Positions 11,180 to 20,767 are shown, counted from the stretch's first letter. The stretch: 64,000 nucleotides of DNA from Shewanella woodyi ATCC 51908 (GCF_000019525.1 NC_010506.1:1550001-1614000), one strand, 5' to 3'. Notes: generated by a model not told the origin, from the letters alone. Numbers and translations are program-made.

Positions 11180-11545
11180 ATGGCAACAGCTGAAATAGAA
11201 TCAATTTTGGATCTTAATACTCTAGAGCAGTACTGCAGTGCAATTGGTGCGGGCACTTTGCTAAAAAGCGTTGTTTTATTTGAGCAGTTGATGCCAGAGT
11301 ATGTGGGCAACTTAGTTAACGCTAAAGAAGCTCAAGATAAAGACACATTGTGTTCTGAAGCTCATAAGTTTAAAGGTGCCGCGGGTTCTGTTGGACTAAA
11401 GCGTATTCAGCAGTTTGCTCAACTACTTCAACACGGTGAAGACGCCGAATGGGCTGCAGGTCACGAAGCCTGGTTACAAGCTATTGTTGATAATGCCAGC
11501 CTAGATCTTGCAGAGCTAAAGCAGTATCTAGAGGCTAAAGCATAA
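11180..11545 (+). CDS. hptA: Hpt phosphotransfer protein HptA (Arc system)
   Basis: A 121-residue single-domain histidine phosphotransfer protein. The phospho-accepting His is in the AHKFKGAAGSVGL motif near residue 71, within the four-helix Hpt fold. In Shewanella the ArcB role is split between the sensor kinase ArcS and the stand-alone HptA, which passes phosphate to ArcA; this gene sits where hptA lies in S. oneidensis (between yhcC and oxyR). An AGGTG precedes the ATG by 7 nt, and a strong terminator follows, so it is monocistronic. The link to ArcA is from the Shewanella literature, not visible in the sequence. Confidence 0.85.
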   Translation: MATAEIESILDLNTLEQYCSAIGAGTLLKSVVLFEQLMPEYVGNLVNAKEAQDKDTLCSEAHKFKGAAGSVGLKRIQQFAQLLQHGEDAEWAAGHEAWLQAIVDNASLDLAELKQYLEAKA

Positions 11546-11569
11546 CAGCTTGATTTTGCTATGCTGATG

Positions 11570-11604
11570 GCGCTAATGGAGCTTGACTCTATTAGCGCTT
11601 TTTT
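11570..11604 (+). terminator. Rho-independent terminator of hptA
   Basis: GCGCTAAT pairs perfectly with ATTAGCGC around a 13-nt loop and is followed by six T. It lies 25 bp after the hptA stop. Confidence 0.85.
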
Positions 11605-11786
11605 ATGGAATTAATCGCCAATCACGCTCCTTTTTTTAGTCTTTTTCTCTTTTTTGTTCATAAAATCCTAATTAAATTTTAGAGATAGCTCACATTTTAA
11701 TGTCTGATATTACGCGATTAGTGCTAATACTATGATATTGTCGATATTGAATATCTGAATGAAAATCTTAGTTGGTAATCGATTTT

Positions 11787-12698
11787 ATGAAGCACTTACC
11801 CAGTTTGAAAAACCTCTTTTATCTCGTGAACCTCTATCAGGAGCAGAATTTTAATCGTGCTGCTAAGATGTGTCATGTTAGCCAGTCTACTCTCTCTAGC
11901 GGGATACAAAACTTAGAGGAGCAGCTTGGCCATCAGCTAATTGAACGGGATCATAAATCATTTATCTTTACGGCTATTGGTGAAGAGGTGGTACTGAGAT
12001 CGCGCAAGCTACTCACCGATGTTGATGATCTTGTTGAGCTGGTTAAGCACCAAGGCGAGCCAATGACAGGGGATATTCGCTTAGGCTGTATTCCAACGAT
12101 TGCTCCTTTTCTGTTGAGCCGAGTGGTTAAACAGTGTCAGCAAACCTATCCGAATCTCACTATGTTTTTAAAAGAGGATACGACTGAGAGGCTATTGGAC
12201 GCTTTAGGCAAGGGAGAGCTTGATCTTCTATTGTTAGCCTTGCCAGTGGATACCAGTGGATATCACAGTATGAAGGTAGGGATCGATCCCTTTAAACTGG
12301 TTGTTCATAACGACCTAGCTGGTGAGATCCATGAACCTTTGGATTATCAATCTCTGCCCGATGAAAGTATATTTTTGCTTCAGGCTGAGCATTGCATCAC
12401 TGGGCATGCAGTCAGTGCTTGTCAGCTTGGTGACAGTGCTAAGGTGAATCCATTTGCAGCAACGAGTTTACATACGTTAGTGCAGATGGTTAACGGCAAG
12501 TTGGGAACGACATTTCTACCTCAAATGGCGATAGATGCAGGTATCCTCAACGACACTGATTTAGAGGTGATGCAGCCACCAGGTGAGGCACCCTACCGAG
12601 ATATCGGATTGGTGTGGAGGCAGACTTCAAGCCGCATCTTGACCTTTAGGACTTTAGGCTTAGCGATACAGGAGCTCTTAGCTAAAGAGCCTGTTTAA
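11787..12698 (+). CDS. oxyR: OxyR, peroxide-sensing LysR-type regulator
   Basis: A 303-residue LysR-type regulator. The N-terminal winged helix-turn-helix (NFNRAAKMCHVSQSTLSSGI) is followed by the substrate-like regulatory domain. Cys203 and Cys212 in HCITGHAVSAC have the same nine-residue spacing as the peroxide-reactive Cys199/Cys208 pair of E. coli OxyR, which makes this OxyR rather than a generic LysR protein. It is expected to activate or derepress catalase and peroxidase genes after peroxide exposure. The open frame extends to a TTG at 11772, but ATG at 11787 matches the family start. It is convergent with the cyclase gene across a shared terminator. Confidence 0.92.
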   Translation: MKHLPSLKNLFYLVNLYQEQNFNRAAKMCHVSQSTLSSGIQNLEEQLGHQLIERDHKSFIFTAIGEEVVLRSRKLLTDVDDLVELVKHQGEPMTGDIRLGCIPTIAPFLLSRVVKQCQQTYPNLTMFLKEDTTERLLDALGKGELDLLLLALPVDTSGYHSMKVGIDPFKLVVHNDLAGEIHEPLDYQSLPDESIFLLQAEHCITGHAVSACQLGDSAKVNPFAATSLHTLVQMVNGKLGTTFLPQMAIDAGILNDTDLEVMQPPGEAPYRDIGLVWRQTSSRILTFRTLGLAIQELLAKEPV

Positions 12699-12713
12699 GA
12701 TAATGCAATGATA

Positions 12714-12738
12714 AAAGCCTGAGCGAGCTTCAGGCTTT
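12714..12738. terminator. Shared bidirectional terminator
   Basis: AAAGCCTGA and TTCAGGCTTT form a stem of about 9 bp with a 6-nt loop between the convergent oxyR and cyclase genes. The T-tracts are short on both sides. Confidence 0.65.
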
Positions 12739-12756
12739 GTTATGATTGCTATAAGA

Positions 12757-13824
12757 TCAGCCGTTAGAGACACCAAAGACTTCAATAGAGTGCTGCTTTC
12801 CTTTTAGCTTTACCGGCCCTAAGTTGGTTAAGGTGTATTGGCTGCTGTCATTATCTAAACGGGACTCCAGTGAGCCTGAGATTAACATTCTCTGCCCCAA
12901 CGGATTACACTGATCTTGAAGTCTCGCTAAGGTATTAAGCACATCACTGAAGAAGCTGATCTCTTGCTTTTGCACACCCACCACAGCGGCCACCACTTGA
13001 CCACAGTGAGCGGCAGCCTTAAATTTAGGCACAAAACCATACTGCTCTTCAAAATATTGCCGTTGCCAATTGAGTTGTTGGCTGAATTCAAAATAGATAT
13101 TGAAGCAGCGGTCTTGCTGTATACCATCTTTTAACGGCCAATGTATCAGTACGGCATCGCCCATATAGCGATAGATCTCAGCTTCATTATTCACAACCGT
13201 ATCTGATAGCAGACTAAAGCTATCTTGGATTAGTCGGCTAAAGCGATAATCTCCTAAGGTCTCGGCGTGAGTGGTTGATGCCACCATATCCAAGTAGAGG
13301 AATAACCTCTGCTCATATCTTGGTTTATGGTACTTACCCAGACCGATATTAAGCAGTACTCGTGGCCCAACAAGCAGTGCCATCTGCTCGATAAAGGCTA
13401 AACCAACTCGCACGACAACCAGATAGACAATGAGTGCCTGAAAAGAGGGACTATAGAGAATATGCGCCGTTAGCATCTGTCTCAAGGTGGCCATATGGTT
13501 TTCGATAGCCCACATATTGAGGAACTGGGTGATATAAGCCAGAGTCGTTGCGCCAAGCAGGAGAAAGAGTCCCTTAAAGATCACCGAGAAAAGGTATGGA
13601 AGGCGATTGATTGCACTAAAGTCGGCAATGAGGTTCGACATCCAGTGTAAGCTGCCGAAGATGATCCCCATATAGATAGCCAAGGTAGCCAGATCCGCAG
13701 AGCCGATGGCCCACTGAGGAAGATCCGGTGCTTGTGCATATCTAAAGAACACAAATGCCGCCATGGCGATGCCCCAGGCGATTATCGCAAAAATAAGTTT
13801 TTTTGCTTGTATACGTGCTCTCAC
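12757..13824 (-). CDS. cyaC: Membrane-bound class III adenylate cyclase
   Basis: A 355-residue protein with several membrane segments in residues 10-165 followed by a class III nucleotide cyclase domain (about 190-350). The catalytic domain has the metal-binding LFLYLDMVAST start, the GDAVLIHW segment, and AAHCGQVVAAVVG. Residues at the purine-binding positions are not typical of guanylate cyclases as far as I can judge. In S. oneidensis the gene at this position (cyaC, SO_1329) encodes the adenylate cyclase that matters most for CRP-dependent anaerobic respiration, and synteny supports the same role here. The start is GTG at 13824. Confidence 0.85.
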   Translation of the reverse strand: MRARIQAKKLIFAIIAWGIAMAAFVFFRYAQAPDLPQWAIGSADLATLAIYMGIIFGSLHWMSNLIADFSAINRLPYLFSVIFKGLFLLLGATTLAYITQFLNMWAIENHMATLRQMLTAHILYSPSFQALIVYLVVVRVGLAFIEQMALLVGPRVLLNIGLGKYHKPRYEQRLFLYLDMVASTTHAETLGDYRFSRLIQDSFSLLSDTVVNNEAEIYRYMGDAVLIHWPLKDGIQQDRCFNIYFEFSQQLNWQRQYFEEQYGFVPKFKAAAHCGQVVAAVVGVQKQEISFFSDVLNTLARLQDQCNPLGQRMLISGSLESRLDNDSSQYTLTNLGPVKLKGKQHSIEVFGVSNG

Positions 13825-14041
13825 AGTAAAGGGGGTATCCTAAGGGTGGCGGTCAGGGGCGCTATTTTATAGAAAATACCCCCATCATTTCCAGTAGTAT
13901 TTGTGATCTTAGTCAAATGAAAGTCAGTTCATGGCTTTAATTTAAACGAATAAGATGGATGTATCGACAAGTTAGATTAAAAGGTAAGTATTTAGAGGTT
14001 TTTTAGTTAATTTAGCTGGTTAATTTTAATGGTGTGTTGCT

Positions 14042-14458
14042 TATACCCAAACAACTTCAAGATGCAGGATTCAGCATGTCGAGAAGTGACAGAGTTCAAG
14101 GTCGTTAATTGCTCCTGCATTAACGACATTCCCGCCATCCATGGCGGTCTTCATGAAATAGTAGGACTAGTTATTCTCGGCTCTGGCATCCTGCTTCGCC
14201 CTACCTTCTACATCTGACTTCCATGGAAAGGAAGAAATGTCTTATTTTGTATGGAACAAAATAGACCATGCAGTCGTAATTCAATATTTCATAACACAGA
14301 AAAATGTTGCTTCTCGACATGCCCTTCGGGAGTTTCCGTAGAATCGCTGCACTGCGTTAGTGATATCAACAAGGGAATAACCATTCTCCTCAATCACTGC
14401 CTTGTTCAGCTATCCTACGGGAGCTCTGAAACGATCATCTTGAGGTAGCTTGGGTATA
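14042..14458 (-). mobile_element. MITE-like element, copy 1 (417 bp)
   Basis: A non-coding element with terminal inverted repeats: the left end begins TATACCCAAACAACTTCAAG and the right end is the reverse complement of TATACCCAAGCTACCTCAAG. A second, inverted copy lies at 34003-34466 with high identity over its length. TA dinucleotides at both edges would fit a TA target duplication as made by Tc1/mariner/IS630-type transposases; no transposase is encoded. It contains inner palindromes, including GTCGTTAAT/ATTAACGAC around a GCAGGAGC loop. It overlaps the last 24 bases of mutH. Copy 1 lacks about 48 bp that copy 2 has. Confidence 0.75.
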
Positions 14459-15130
14459 TATACCGAATGCTCTGGAGAGGATCGATTGCGTAAAAGGGAT
14501 TTTAAGATAAAAACCTCTAGGATTAGTCATCTGAGTGCTGCCGTTTGGACCAATACTTTGAGTTACTGAGCGACTATTTGCACCTTTAGGTCTAAGTTGT
14601 AACACCTCTCCATGTCTGGCTGTGAGCTGTTTAACTTGACCAAGGGCAATAAACTCCATGATCTCCTCCCAGTCTTGCTTTAACAAGGCAAGCTCCTCCT
14701 CATTAGGGCGCCATAAAATAGGGCTGCCTATCTGCCGCTGTGAGACTGGAATATCCCTATCGCCTTGGATCGGGATCCAAAGGACAGTTTGTAATTTATG
14801 GCAAACAACGCTGGTCTCCCAAGTTAATCCTTGAATATCGATTAAGGGGGCAACGGTTACATAGGTGGTCTCTATCGGCTTGCCATTTTTATCTACTGGG
14901 ATCGTTTTAAGTTCGATACCTAAATGTAGAAAATCGGGTTCAGGCCTAGAACCTGCCAGTGCGCCGAGTTCATGTTCTATTAGTTGTCCAACCCAGCCTT
15001 TGTCACGTTTAAGGTTAGCGGGGGTGATAAAACCGTGGGAGTCGGCGAGCTGACCTAATGTTAATCCAGCCATATCGTTGGCACGACTCATTAATTCATC
15101 AATTGTTTTGGGGGAGTGAGGTGTGGTCAT
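14435..15130 (-). CDS. mutH: DNA mismatch repair endonuclease MutH
   Basis: MutH nicks the unmethylated strand at hemimethylated GATC sites in methyl-directed mismatch repair, activated by MutS-MutL. The 231-residue protein carries the type II restriction-fold catalytic residues Asp66, Glu73 and Lys75 ([14 protein letters not shown]), the RDKGW motif near residue 42 and the ITARHGE-type C-terminal region. Compared with E. coli MutH, which ends shortly after FTSALLARHF, the homologous part here ends at [11 protein letters not shown]; the last residues (IYTQATSR or nearly so) and the stop codon are read from the end of the adjacent MITE. It is divergent from nudH. Confidence 0.95.
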   Translation of the reverse strand: MTTPHSPKTIDELMSRANDMAGLTLGQLADSHGFITPANLKRDKGWVGQLIEHELGALAGSRPEPDFLHLGIELKTIPVDKNGKPIETTYVTVAPLIDIQGLTWETSVVCHKLQTVLWIPIQGDRDIPVSQRQIGSPILWRPNEEELALLKQDWEEIMEFIALGQVKQLTARHGEVLQLRPKGANSRSVTQSIGPNGSTQMTNPRGFYLKIPFTQSILSRAFGIYTQATSR

Positions 15131-15321
15131 TCGCTGATTTTACCAAAGATAGTAAAGATAGCAATTGGTGGTCAAAAAGCATTCAAGCCAACTTGTGTTG
15201 ATAACTCATTTTCTATAGGTAAAGCTAACTTACTGATAATAATGGTTAAGACTGACCTACTTTCGTTATTGAGTTGAGTATTTTTTACTTGCTCTATCTT
15301 TCCCCCAACTTTTCCAACACA

Positions 15322-15681
15322 GTTATCCACAGTTTTGTTGGATAACTTCTATATTTAGAAACCAAACTATAAATTTATGAGATGTCAAACAGATATTTAG
15401 GGGAGTTATTATAAAAAATAGATAAATATCCTCTTTACTTGTGAATAACCTGATAATTGAAAACCTAGACTTATTCAAAAATGAAAGCTTGGTTAAAAAG
15501 TGAGCTGTGAATCTATTGGTTATACCATTAACCCAAGGGTGTTTTTTTAAGTGTAGATAAAATAACGATTTTATTTGATTTGGTTAAAAGGTTATACATT
15601 AGAAATTTCGTACGTATTTTGGGTTTTTAACGGTTACAAATGAGTTAAGAACAGAGATATCCACAGATTTTGTGGATATCC
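15322..15681. promoter_or_regulatory. Cluster of DnaA-box-like motifs in the mutH-nudH gap
   Basis: The 690-bp AT-rich gap between divergent mutH and nudH holds four matches or near-matches to the DnaA box TTWTNCACA: TTATCCACA at 15323-15331 (exact), TTATTCACA on the minus strand at 15440-15448 (exact), and two ATATCCACA sites (one mismatch each) facing each other in the palindrome GATATCCACA...TGTGGATATC at 15656-15680. The first site is also part of GTTATCCA...TGGATAAC. No other gene is visible in the gap. DnaA binding is inference from the motif only. Confidence 0.35.
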
Positions 15682-15821
15682 TCACTGACTTAATGGAACC
15701 CTTGTTGATAAAGTTGGTTTTTTTATTTATTTATCCAAGGTTATTCTCTCACGGGATATTTGCCGAACTCACTGCTTTGTGAAACAATCGAATGATTAAA
15801 GTGTGAATTCACGGAGTCCAT

Positions 15822-16343
15822 GTGATTGATAGTGACGGCTTTCGGGCTAATGTGGGCATCATTATCTGTAATCGTTTTGGGCAGGTTATGTGGGCGAGAA
15901 GATTTGGCCAACATTCCTGGCAATATCCTCAAGGTGGCGTCGATGATGGCGAGACTCCTGAGGAAGCAATGTATCGAGAACTTTATGAAGAGGTTGGACT
16001 AAGACCAGAACATGTTCAGATCTTAACTTCCACCCGTTCTTGGTTACGTTACAGATTACCCAAACGCTTAATTAGACAAGATAGTAAGCCTGTGTGTATT
16101 GGGCAAAAGCAGAAATGGTTTTTGCTACAACTTAAAAGCAGTGAAAGTGCCATCAACCTTAATGCTTGTGGCCATCCTGAGTTTGATGATTGGCGTTGGG
16201 TGAGTTACTGGTACCCAGTTCGACAAGTGGTTTCTTTTAAACGCGATGTTTATAGAAAAGTGATGAAGGAGTTTGCACCTACCGCACTGCCATTTCAGTC
16301 GCGGGAGCATCATAGCAACAATCGAAGAGGTCGGCGGCGTTAA
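15822..16343 (+). CDS. rppH: RNA pyrophosphohydrolase RppH/NudH
   Basis: A 173-residue Nudix hydrolase that removes pyrophosphate from the 5' triphosphate end of RNA, the step that starts 5'-end-dependent mRNA decay. The Nudix box spans about residues 38-60 ([12 protein letters not shown] then RELYEEVGL), and the N-terminal FRANVGIII and [13 protein letters not shown] match RppH closely. The C-terminus is short and basic. The start is GTG at 15822 with GGAG 6 nt upstream. It precedes ptsP on the same strand, as in enterics (rppH-ptsP). Confidence 0.95.
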   Translation: MIDSDGFRANVGIIICNRFGQVMWARRFGQHSWQYPQGGVDDGETPEEAMYRELYEEVGLRPEHVQILTSTRSWLRYRLPKRLIRQDSKPVCIGQKQKWFLLQLKSSESAINLNACGHPEFDDWRWVSYWYPVRQVVSFKRDVYRKVMKEFAPTALPFQSREHHSNNRRGRRR

Positions 16344-16364
16344 ACTGCGAAAGAACAAAACATA

Positions 16365-16391
16365 GGGGCTCCTATCATAGAAGGAGCTTTT
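16365..16391 (+). terminator. Weak hairpin between rppH and ptsP
   Basis: GCTCCT and AGGAGC can pair around an 8-nt loop, followed by TTTTAT. It may give partial termination between rppH and ptsP. Confidence 0.35.
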
Positions 16392-16441
16392 ATCTGAATA
16401 TAAAATATGGCATGAGTAGAGTGAAAACGGAGGTTTACTAA

Positions 16442-18676
16442 GTGTTAAAAACACTAAGAGATATTACACAGGCTGTTGCTGCGGCTCAGGATCTCCACTC
16501 TGCATTAGCCCTATTGGTGTCTCAAACCAAGTCAGCCATGGCAACCCAGTGTTGCTCTATCTATATACTAGAGGGGCGAGAGCTTATTCTATCGGCCACC
16601 GATGGTCTGCTTACTGATGCGGTTGGTCAGGTGAAGATGTCATTGAGTGAAGGCCTAGTTGGGCTAGTTGCCGAGCGGGAAGAGGCTGTTAACCTTGCTG
16701 ATGCCCGTCAACACCCTAGGTTTAAAGAGTTCTCTGAAGTTGAGGAGGAGAGCTTTCGCGCATTTCTTGCAGTCCCTATTATCTACCAAAAACGCATTCT
16801 AGGTGTTCTAGTTGTTCAGCAGATCGAAGCTCGGCAGTTTAATGAGGGTGAAGAGGCATTTCTGATGACCTTAGCGGCGCAGCTTGCGATGGCTATCAGA
16901 AACCTGAGAATGAAAGATGAGGTGAAAACCAGCTCTAACCAACTGCATTTTACCGGCACCTCAGCTGCTAACGGTATCGCCATCGCCCATGCTTTAGTAC
17001 TTGGTGGCCAGATAGATCTGGAACAGCCAGAGTCAAGAGCTCAAGATATTACCTCCGAGGAGGCAAGGTTACACACGGCGATTAGTACCTGTAAAGATAC
17101 GTTAACCTCTCTGTCGCAGCGATTTGATCAAGAGCAGGATAATGAAGTGGTCTCTATCTTCTCTGCTCTATTACTTCTGCTTGATCACGCGAGTTTAGGG
17201 GGGGAGTACATTAAAGAGGTCAGAGATGGCTGGTGTGCGGTTTCAGCTGTCAGTCGAGTTTCTCTGCGTTACATCGAGCAGTTTACTCAGATGCAAGATC
17301 TCTACTTGAAGGAGCGGGCCAGTGATATTCGCGATCTAGGTCAGCGGGTATTACGTCTCTTGATTGAGCCTGAAAGGATGGAGGTTGATCCTGAGATCCC
17401 AGTGATTTTGGTCACTAAAGAAGCCGATGCCACCATGTTAGCTGAGTTCCCCAGACAGAAACTAGTGGGAATTGTGACTGAGCAAGGGGGAGTCAACTCC
17501 CATGCGGCTATTTTAGCTCGAGCTTTAGGCGTCCCGGCGATTATCGGTGTCGAGGGAGTGTTGACGGCAGGTATCGATAATAAGCTGCTTATTATCAATG
17601 CTAACCGCGGCCAACTCTTAGTCTCTCCTACTCCTACATTGATTAATGAGTATCGCAACCTTATCTCTGCCGAAAAGGCGCTGCAAAAGCAGTATGCGAT
17701 GGAGTTGAACCTGCCTGCAGAGACCATTGATGGAAAGCGGATCCATCTTTATTTAAATGCTGGCTTGTTAAGCAGTTTAGCTTCCGAGATAGCCGATGGT
17801 TCAGACGGGGTTGGCCTGTATCGTACTGAGATCCCTTTTATGTTGCACCAAAGATTCCCTAGCGAGTCAGAGCAAGTAAAGGTGTACAAAGAAGTTCTTG
17901 ACGCTGCCAGTGATAAGCCGGTGGTGATGCGTACCTTAGATGTCGGTGGCGATAAACCACTCTCCTATTTTCCTATTAATGAAGAAAACCCTTTTCTTGG
18001 TTGGCGAGGTATTCGTCTTTCTCTTGATCACCCTGAGCTGTTTCTTGTGCAGCTTAGGGCGATGGTCCAAGCTGGGGGCGAAGGGGAGCAGCTGCATATC
18101 TTACTGCCAATGGTGAGCAGTTTAGATGAGATAGATCAGGCTAAAGCTTACTTAGAGCAAGCCTATTTTGAGCTGAAAAATGATGTGAACCCTAATATCG
18201 TCAGACCAAAACTTGGGATCATGCTTGAAGTACCTGCACTACTTTACCAACTTGCAGAGGTCGCAAAACGGGTAGATTTTGTCTCCGTTGGCTCTAACGA
18301 CTTAACCCAATACCTGCTAGCTGTGGATAGAAATAACCCAAGGGTCAGCACGCTTTATGATTGTTATCACCCTGGAATACTTCGTGCTTTAAAGCGGGCA
18401 CGTTTTGACTGTTGGCAATACCATCTGCCTGTCAGCGTATGTGGTGAACTTGCTGGAGAGCCTATCGGTGTTATTTTATTGGTTGCCATGGGTTATGATC
18501 AGTTAAGTATGAACCAGGGGAGTTTAGCTAAGGTGAACTACCTACTTAGACGAGTGTCTCATTCTGATCTCAGCGAACTTTTGGAGATGGCACTGACATT
18601 AAATAATGGCCGTCAAGTAAGGGAGTTGGTGAGAAGCTACTTTGAATCTCGCGAGCTGGGTGCTCTGCTTAACTAA
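16442..18676 (+). CDS. ptsP: Phosphoenolpyruvate-protein phosphotransferase PtsP (enzyme I-Ntr)
   Basis: The 744-residue first enzyme of the nitrogen-related phosphotransferase system passes phosphate from PEP to NPr and then to EIIA-Ntr, coupling nitrogen and potassium status to regulation. Residues 1-150 form a GAF domain that in E. coli binds glutamine. The phosphohistidine domain has the active His in GGVNSHAAILARALGVPA near residue 356, and the PEP-binding TIM barrel follows with GLYRTEIPFM, RTLDVGGDK and VSVGSNDLTQY. Length matches E. coli PtsP (748). The start is GTG at 16442, about 100 bp after rppH. Confidence 0.96.
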   Translation: MLKTLRDITQAVAAAQDLHSALALLVSQTKSAMATQCCSIYILEGRELILSATDGLLTDAVGQVKMSLSEGLVGLVAEREEAVNLADARQHPRFKEFSEVEEESFRAFLAVPIIYQKRILGVLVVQQIEARQFNEGEEAFLMTLAAQLAMAIRNLRMKDEVKTSSNQLHFTGTSAANGIAIAHALVLGGQIDLEQPESRAQDITSEEARLHTAISTCKDTLTSLSQRFDQEQDNEVVSIFSALLLLLDHASLGGEYIKEVRDGWCAVSAVSRVSLRYIEQFTQMQDLYLKERASDIRDLGQRVLRLLIEPERMEVDPEIPVILVTKEADATMLAEFPRQKLVGIVTEQGGVNSHAAILARALGVPAIIGVEGVLTAGIDNKLLIINANRGQLLVSPTPTLINEYRNLISAEKALQKQYAMELNLPAETIDGKRIHLYLNAGLLSSLASEIADGSDGVGLYRTEIPFMLHQRFPSESEQVKVYKEVLDAASDKPVVMRTLDVGGDKPLSYFPINEENPFLGWRGIRLSLDHPELFLVQLRAMVQAGGEGEQLHILLPMVSSLDEIDQAKAYLEQAYFELKNDVNPNIVRPKLGIMLEVPALLYQLAEVAKRVDFVSVGSNDLTQYLLAVDRNNPRVSTLYDCYHPGILRALKRARFDCWQYHLPVSVCGELAGEPIGVILLVAMGYDQLSMNQGSLAKVNYLLRRVSHSDLSELLEMALTLNNGRQVRELVRSYFESRELGALLN

Positions 18677-18726
18677 CAGCCCCTTTTGTTATAAACTAGC
18701 GCTCTTTTTTCTGTGAAGGTGCCGCC

Positions 18727-19530
18727 TTGGATAGCATGGTTTTGGTTTTTATCAGTTGCTTGGCTTTAGGCGCCTTTATTGGCTTTATGGCGGGGTTATT
18801 GGGCATAGGTGGTGGAGTCATCGCGGTACCTGCGCTGCTTATTTTACTCCCAAGCATTGGTTTTTCTTCAGATATTTTACCACACGTGGCGATTGCAACT
18901 TCCCTTGCAGCCATCATCTTAACCTCTCTTTCATCGGCTCAGGCTCATCATAGACGGGGTAATATCCCTTGGCCTATTTTTACAACCATGTTGCCGGGGT
19001 TGATCTTAGGCTCTATTTGCTCAGGCTTTATAGCTAAGATGATAAGTGCAGAGCAACTGCAGCAGATATTTGCCTTCTTTATCATCTTGATGGCGATTCA
19101 GATGGTATTTCCATTTCGTGTGGCAGCTGAAAATAAACCGCTGCCATCGACACTGTTTCTATTTTTAACCTCAGTCATTATTGCTATCATCGCAGCCTTA
19201 ATGGGCATTGGTGGTGGAATACTCTTGATCCCATTTTTGAGTTGGTGTGGATTACAGATGCGCAATGCGATAGGTTTTTCGTCGGCGTCCGGTCTGTTTA
19301 TCTCACTGTTTGGTAGCCTAGGTTATGTGGTTGCTGGTTGGCAGGTATCTGGCTTGCCTTCGGGTACATTAGGCTATGTATATTTGCCTGCTCTTTTAGG
19401 GATAGTTATCACTTCAGTGTTAATGGCTCCGTTGGGCGTCAGAGCAGCTACTCACTGGCCAACTCCTATTTTAAAGCGAGTTTTTGCACTTTTGCTTATC
19501 GTCACAGGCATTAAGCTTGCGCTCACTTAA
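18727..19530 (+). CDS. TauE/SafE family sulfite/sulfonate exporter-like permease
   Basis: A 267-residue permease of the TauE/SafE (DUF81) family with about eight hydrophobic segments. Each half has the family glycine motif: GLLGIGGGVIAVPAL near residue 24 and ALMGIGGGILLIPFL near residue 158, reflecting an internal duplication. The substrate is unknown; relatives export sulfite or sulfoacetate. TTG at 18727 has GAAGG about 8 nt upstream and is a better start than the ATG three codons later. It is about 50 bp after ptsP and in the same direction. Confidence 0.88.
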   Translation: MDSMVLVFISCLALGAFIGFMAGLLGIGGGVIAVPALLILLPSIGFSSDILPHVAIATSLAAIILTSLSSAQAHHRRGNIPWPIFTTMLPGLILGSICSGFIAKMISAEQLQQIFAFFIILMAIQMVFPFRVAAENKPLPSTLFLFLTSVIIAIIAALMGIGGGILLIPFLSWCGLQMRNAIGFSSASGLFISLFGSLGYVVAGWQVSGLPSGTLGYVYLPALLGIVITSVLMAPLGVRAATHWPTPILKRVFALLLIVTGIKLALT

Positions 19531-19621
19531 TGAGACTGTCGATAGCAGCAGTGAGGGCAATTGCCCTGTGTATAAGAAAAAATACCAATTTTTGTAAGGC
19601 GCCATCAGAGGATAAGTCGCA

Positions 19622-20473
19622 ATGAAACAGTACCTAGATCTATGTAACAGAATTATCGATGAAGGCACCTGGATTGAAAATGAGCGTACCGGTAAACGCT
19701 GTTTAACAGTGATCAATGCCGACCTTGTCTATAACGTTGCTGACAATGAGTTTCCACTTATTACGACTCGAAAGAGCTTTTGGAAGAGTGCGATTGCCGA
19801 GATGTTGGGCTATATACGGGGTTATGACAATGCTGCTGATTTCAGAAAACTGGGAGCCAAGACATGGGATGCGAATGCCAATGAAAATCAAGCTTGGCTA
19901 AACAACTCTCATCGTAAAGGTGAAGATGACATGGGGCGTGTTTATGGCGTTCAGGGGCGTGCGTGGAGTAAACCTGATGGCGGCAGTGTGGATCAACTTA
20001 GGAAGATAGTCGATAACCTAAAAAATGGTGTCGATGATAGAGGCGAGATATTAAGCTTCTATAACCCAGGTGAGTTTCATATGGGCTGTTTACGTCCCTG
20101 TATGCATACCCATAACTTCTCAATGCTAGGTGATACTCTCTACTTAAATAGTTTTCAGCGTTCATGTGATGTGCCATTAGGCTTAAACTTTAATCAGGTG
20201 CAGGTATTTGCGTTATTGGCTATTGTGGCTCAGATCACTGGGAAAAAAGCGGGAATGGCATACCATAAGATAGTGAATGCCCACATATATGAAGATCAGC
20301 TCGAATTGATGCGTGATGTACAGCTAAAAAGAGAGCCGTTTGCACCAGCATCATTAACCATTAATCCGGATATTAAATCCCTTGAAGATCTGGAAACTTG
20401 GGTTACTATGGATGACTTTGAGGTGTCAGGTTACCAGCATCATGACGCGATAAAATACCCATTTTCAGTTTAA
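19622..20473 (+). CDS. thyA: Thymidylate synthase ThyA
   Basis: ThyA makes dTMP from dUMP with methylenetetrahydrofolate as carbon donor and reductant. The 283-residue protein has the catalytic Cys in [11 protein letters not shown] (usually LPPCH in E. coli-type enzymes) and the dUMP-binding [13 protein letters not shown]. The N-terminal [15 protein letters not shown] and the C-terminal [11 protein letters not shown] (usually ending in a short hydrophobic tail contacting folate) also fit. It is about 20 residues longer than E. coli ThyA, a form I associate with Vibrio and Shewanella. In E. coli and, from memory, S. oneidensis, lgt lies directly upstream; here it does not. Confidence 0.93.
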   Translation: MKQYLDLCNRIIDEGTWIENERTGKRCLTVINADLVYNVADNEFPLITTRKSFWKSAIAEMLGYIRGYDNAADFRKLGAKTWDANANENQAWLNNSHRKGEDDMGRVYGVQGRAWSKPDGGSVDQLRKIVDNLKNGVDDRGEILSFYNPGEFHMGCLRPCMHTHNFSMLGDTLYLNSFQRSCDVPLGLNFNQVQVFALLAIVAQITGKKAGMAYHKIVNAHIYEDQLELMRDVQLKREPFAPASLTINPDIKSLEDLETWVTMDDFEVSGYQHHDAIKYPFSV

Positions 20474-20767
20474 TTGACTGAAAGAGCGGTTTTGCTAAAT
20501 ATTTGAATAGTTAGGGATAACGGATGTTGAACGAATGTTCGTTACCCACTATTTATGAATAAAAATACCCTTTTACCTTTACGCATTTTCTCATCTTTTT
20601 ATCAGATATCTGTTTCTGTTCACATTTCTTGAAAGTTAGCAAAAAGCTTGTTTGATAAATACTCAAACTGTCTATAGACTCGAAACATCGGAAATACCGA
20701 TGTGTATGGCTAATGGAAACGAATATTCAAGTATATGCGTTTCGGCTAAACTCATGTCATTAAGTTT

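Noticed and set aside
14029..14448. ORFs of 62 and 65 codons in MITE copy 1 (and similar ones at 33998-34500 in copy 2)
   Set aside because: The two copies differ by about 48 bp and do not keep the frames; the region is a palindromic non-coding element.
15322..15681. Replication origin (oriC)
   Set aside because: No dnaA, mnmG or mioC neighbours and too few boxes; chromosome origins in this group lie elsewhere.
19471..19716. Residual lgt sequence between the TauE gene and thyA
   Set aside because: No frame in 19531-19621 gives recognisable Lgt sequence; the 81-codon minus-strand ORF there is a shadow of thyA and the exporter gene.
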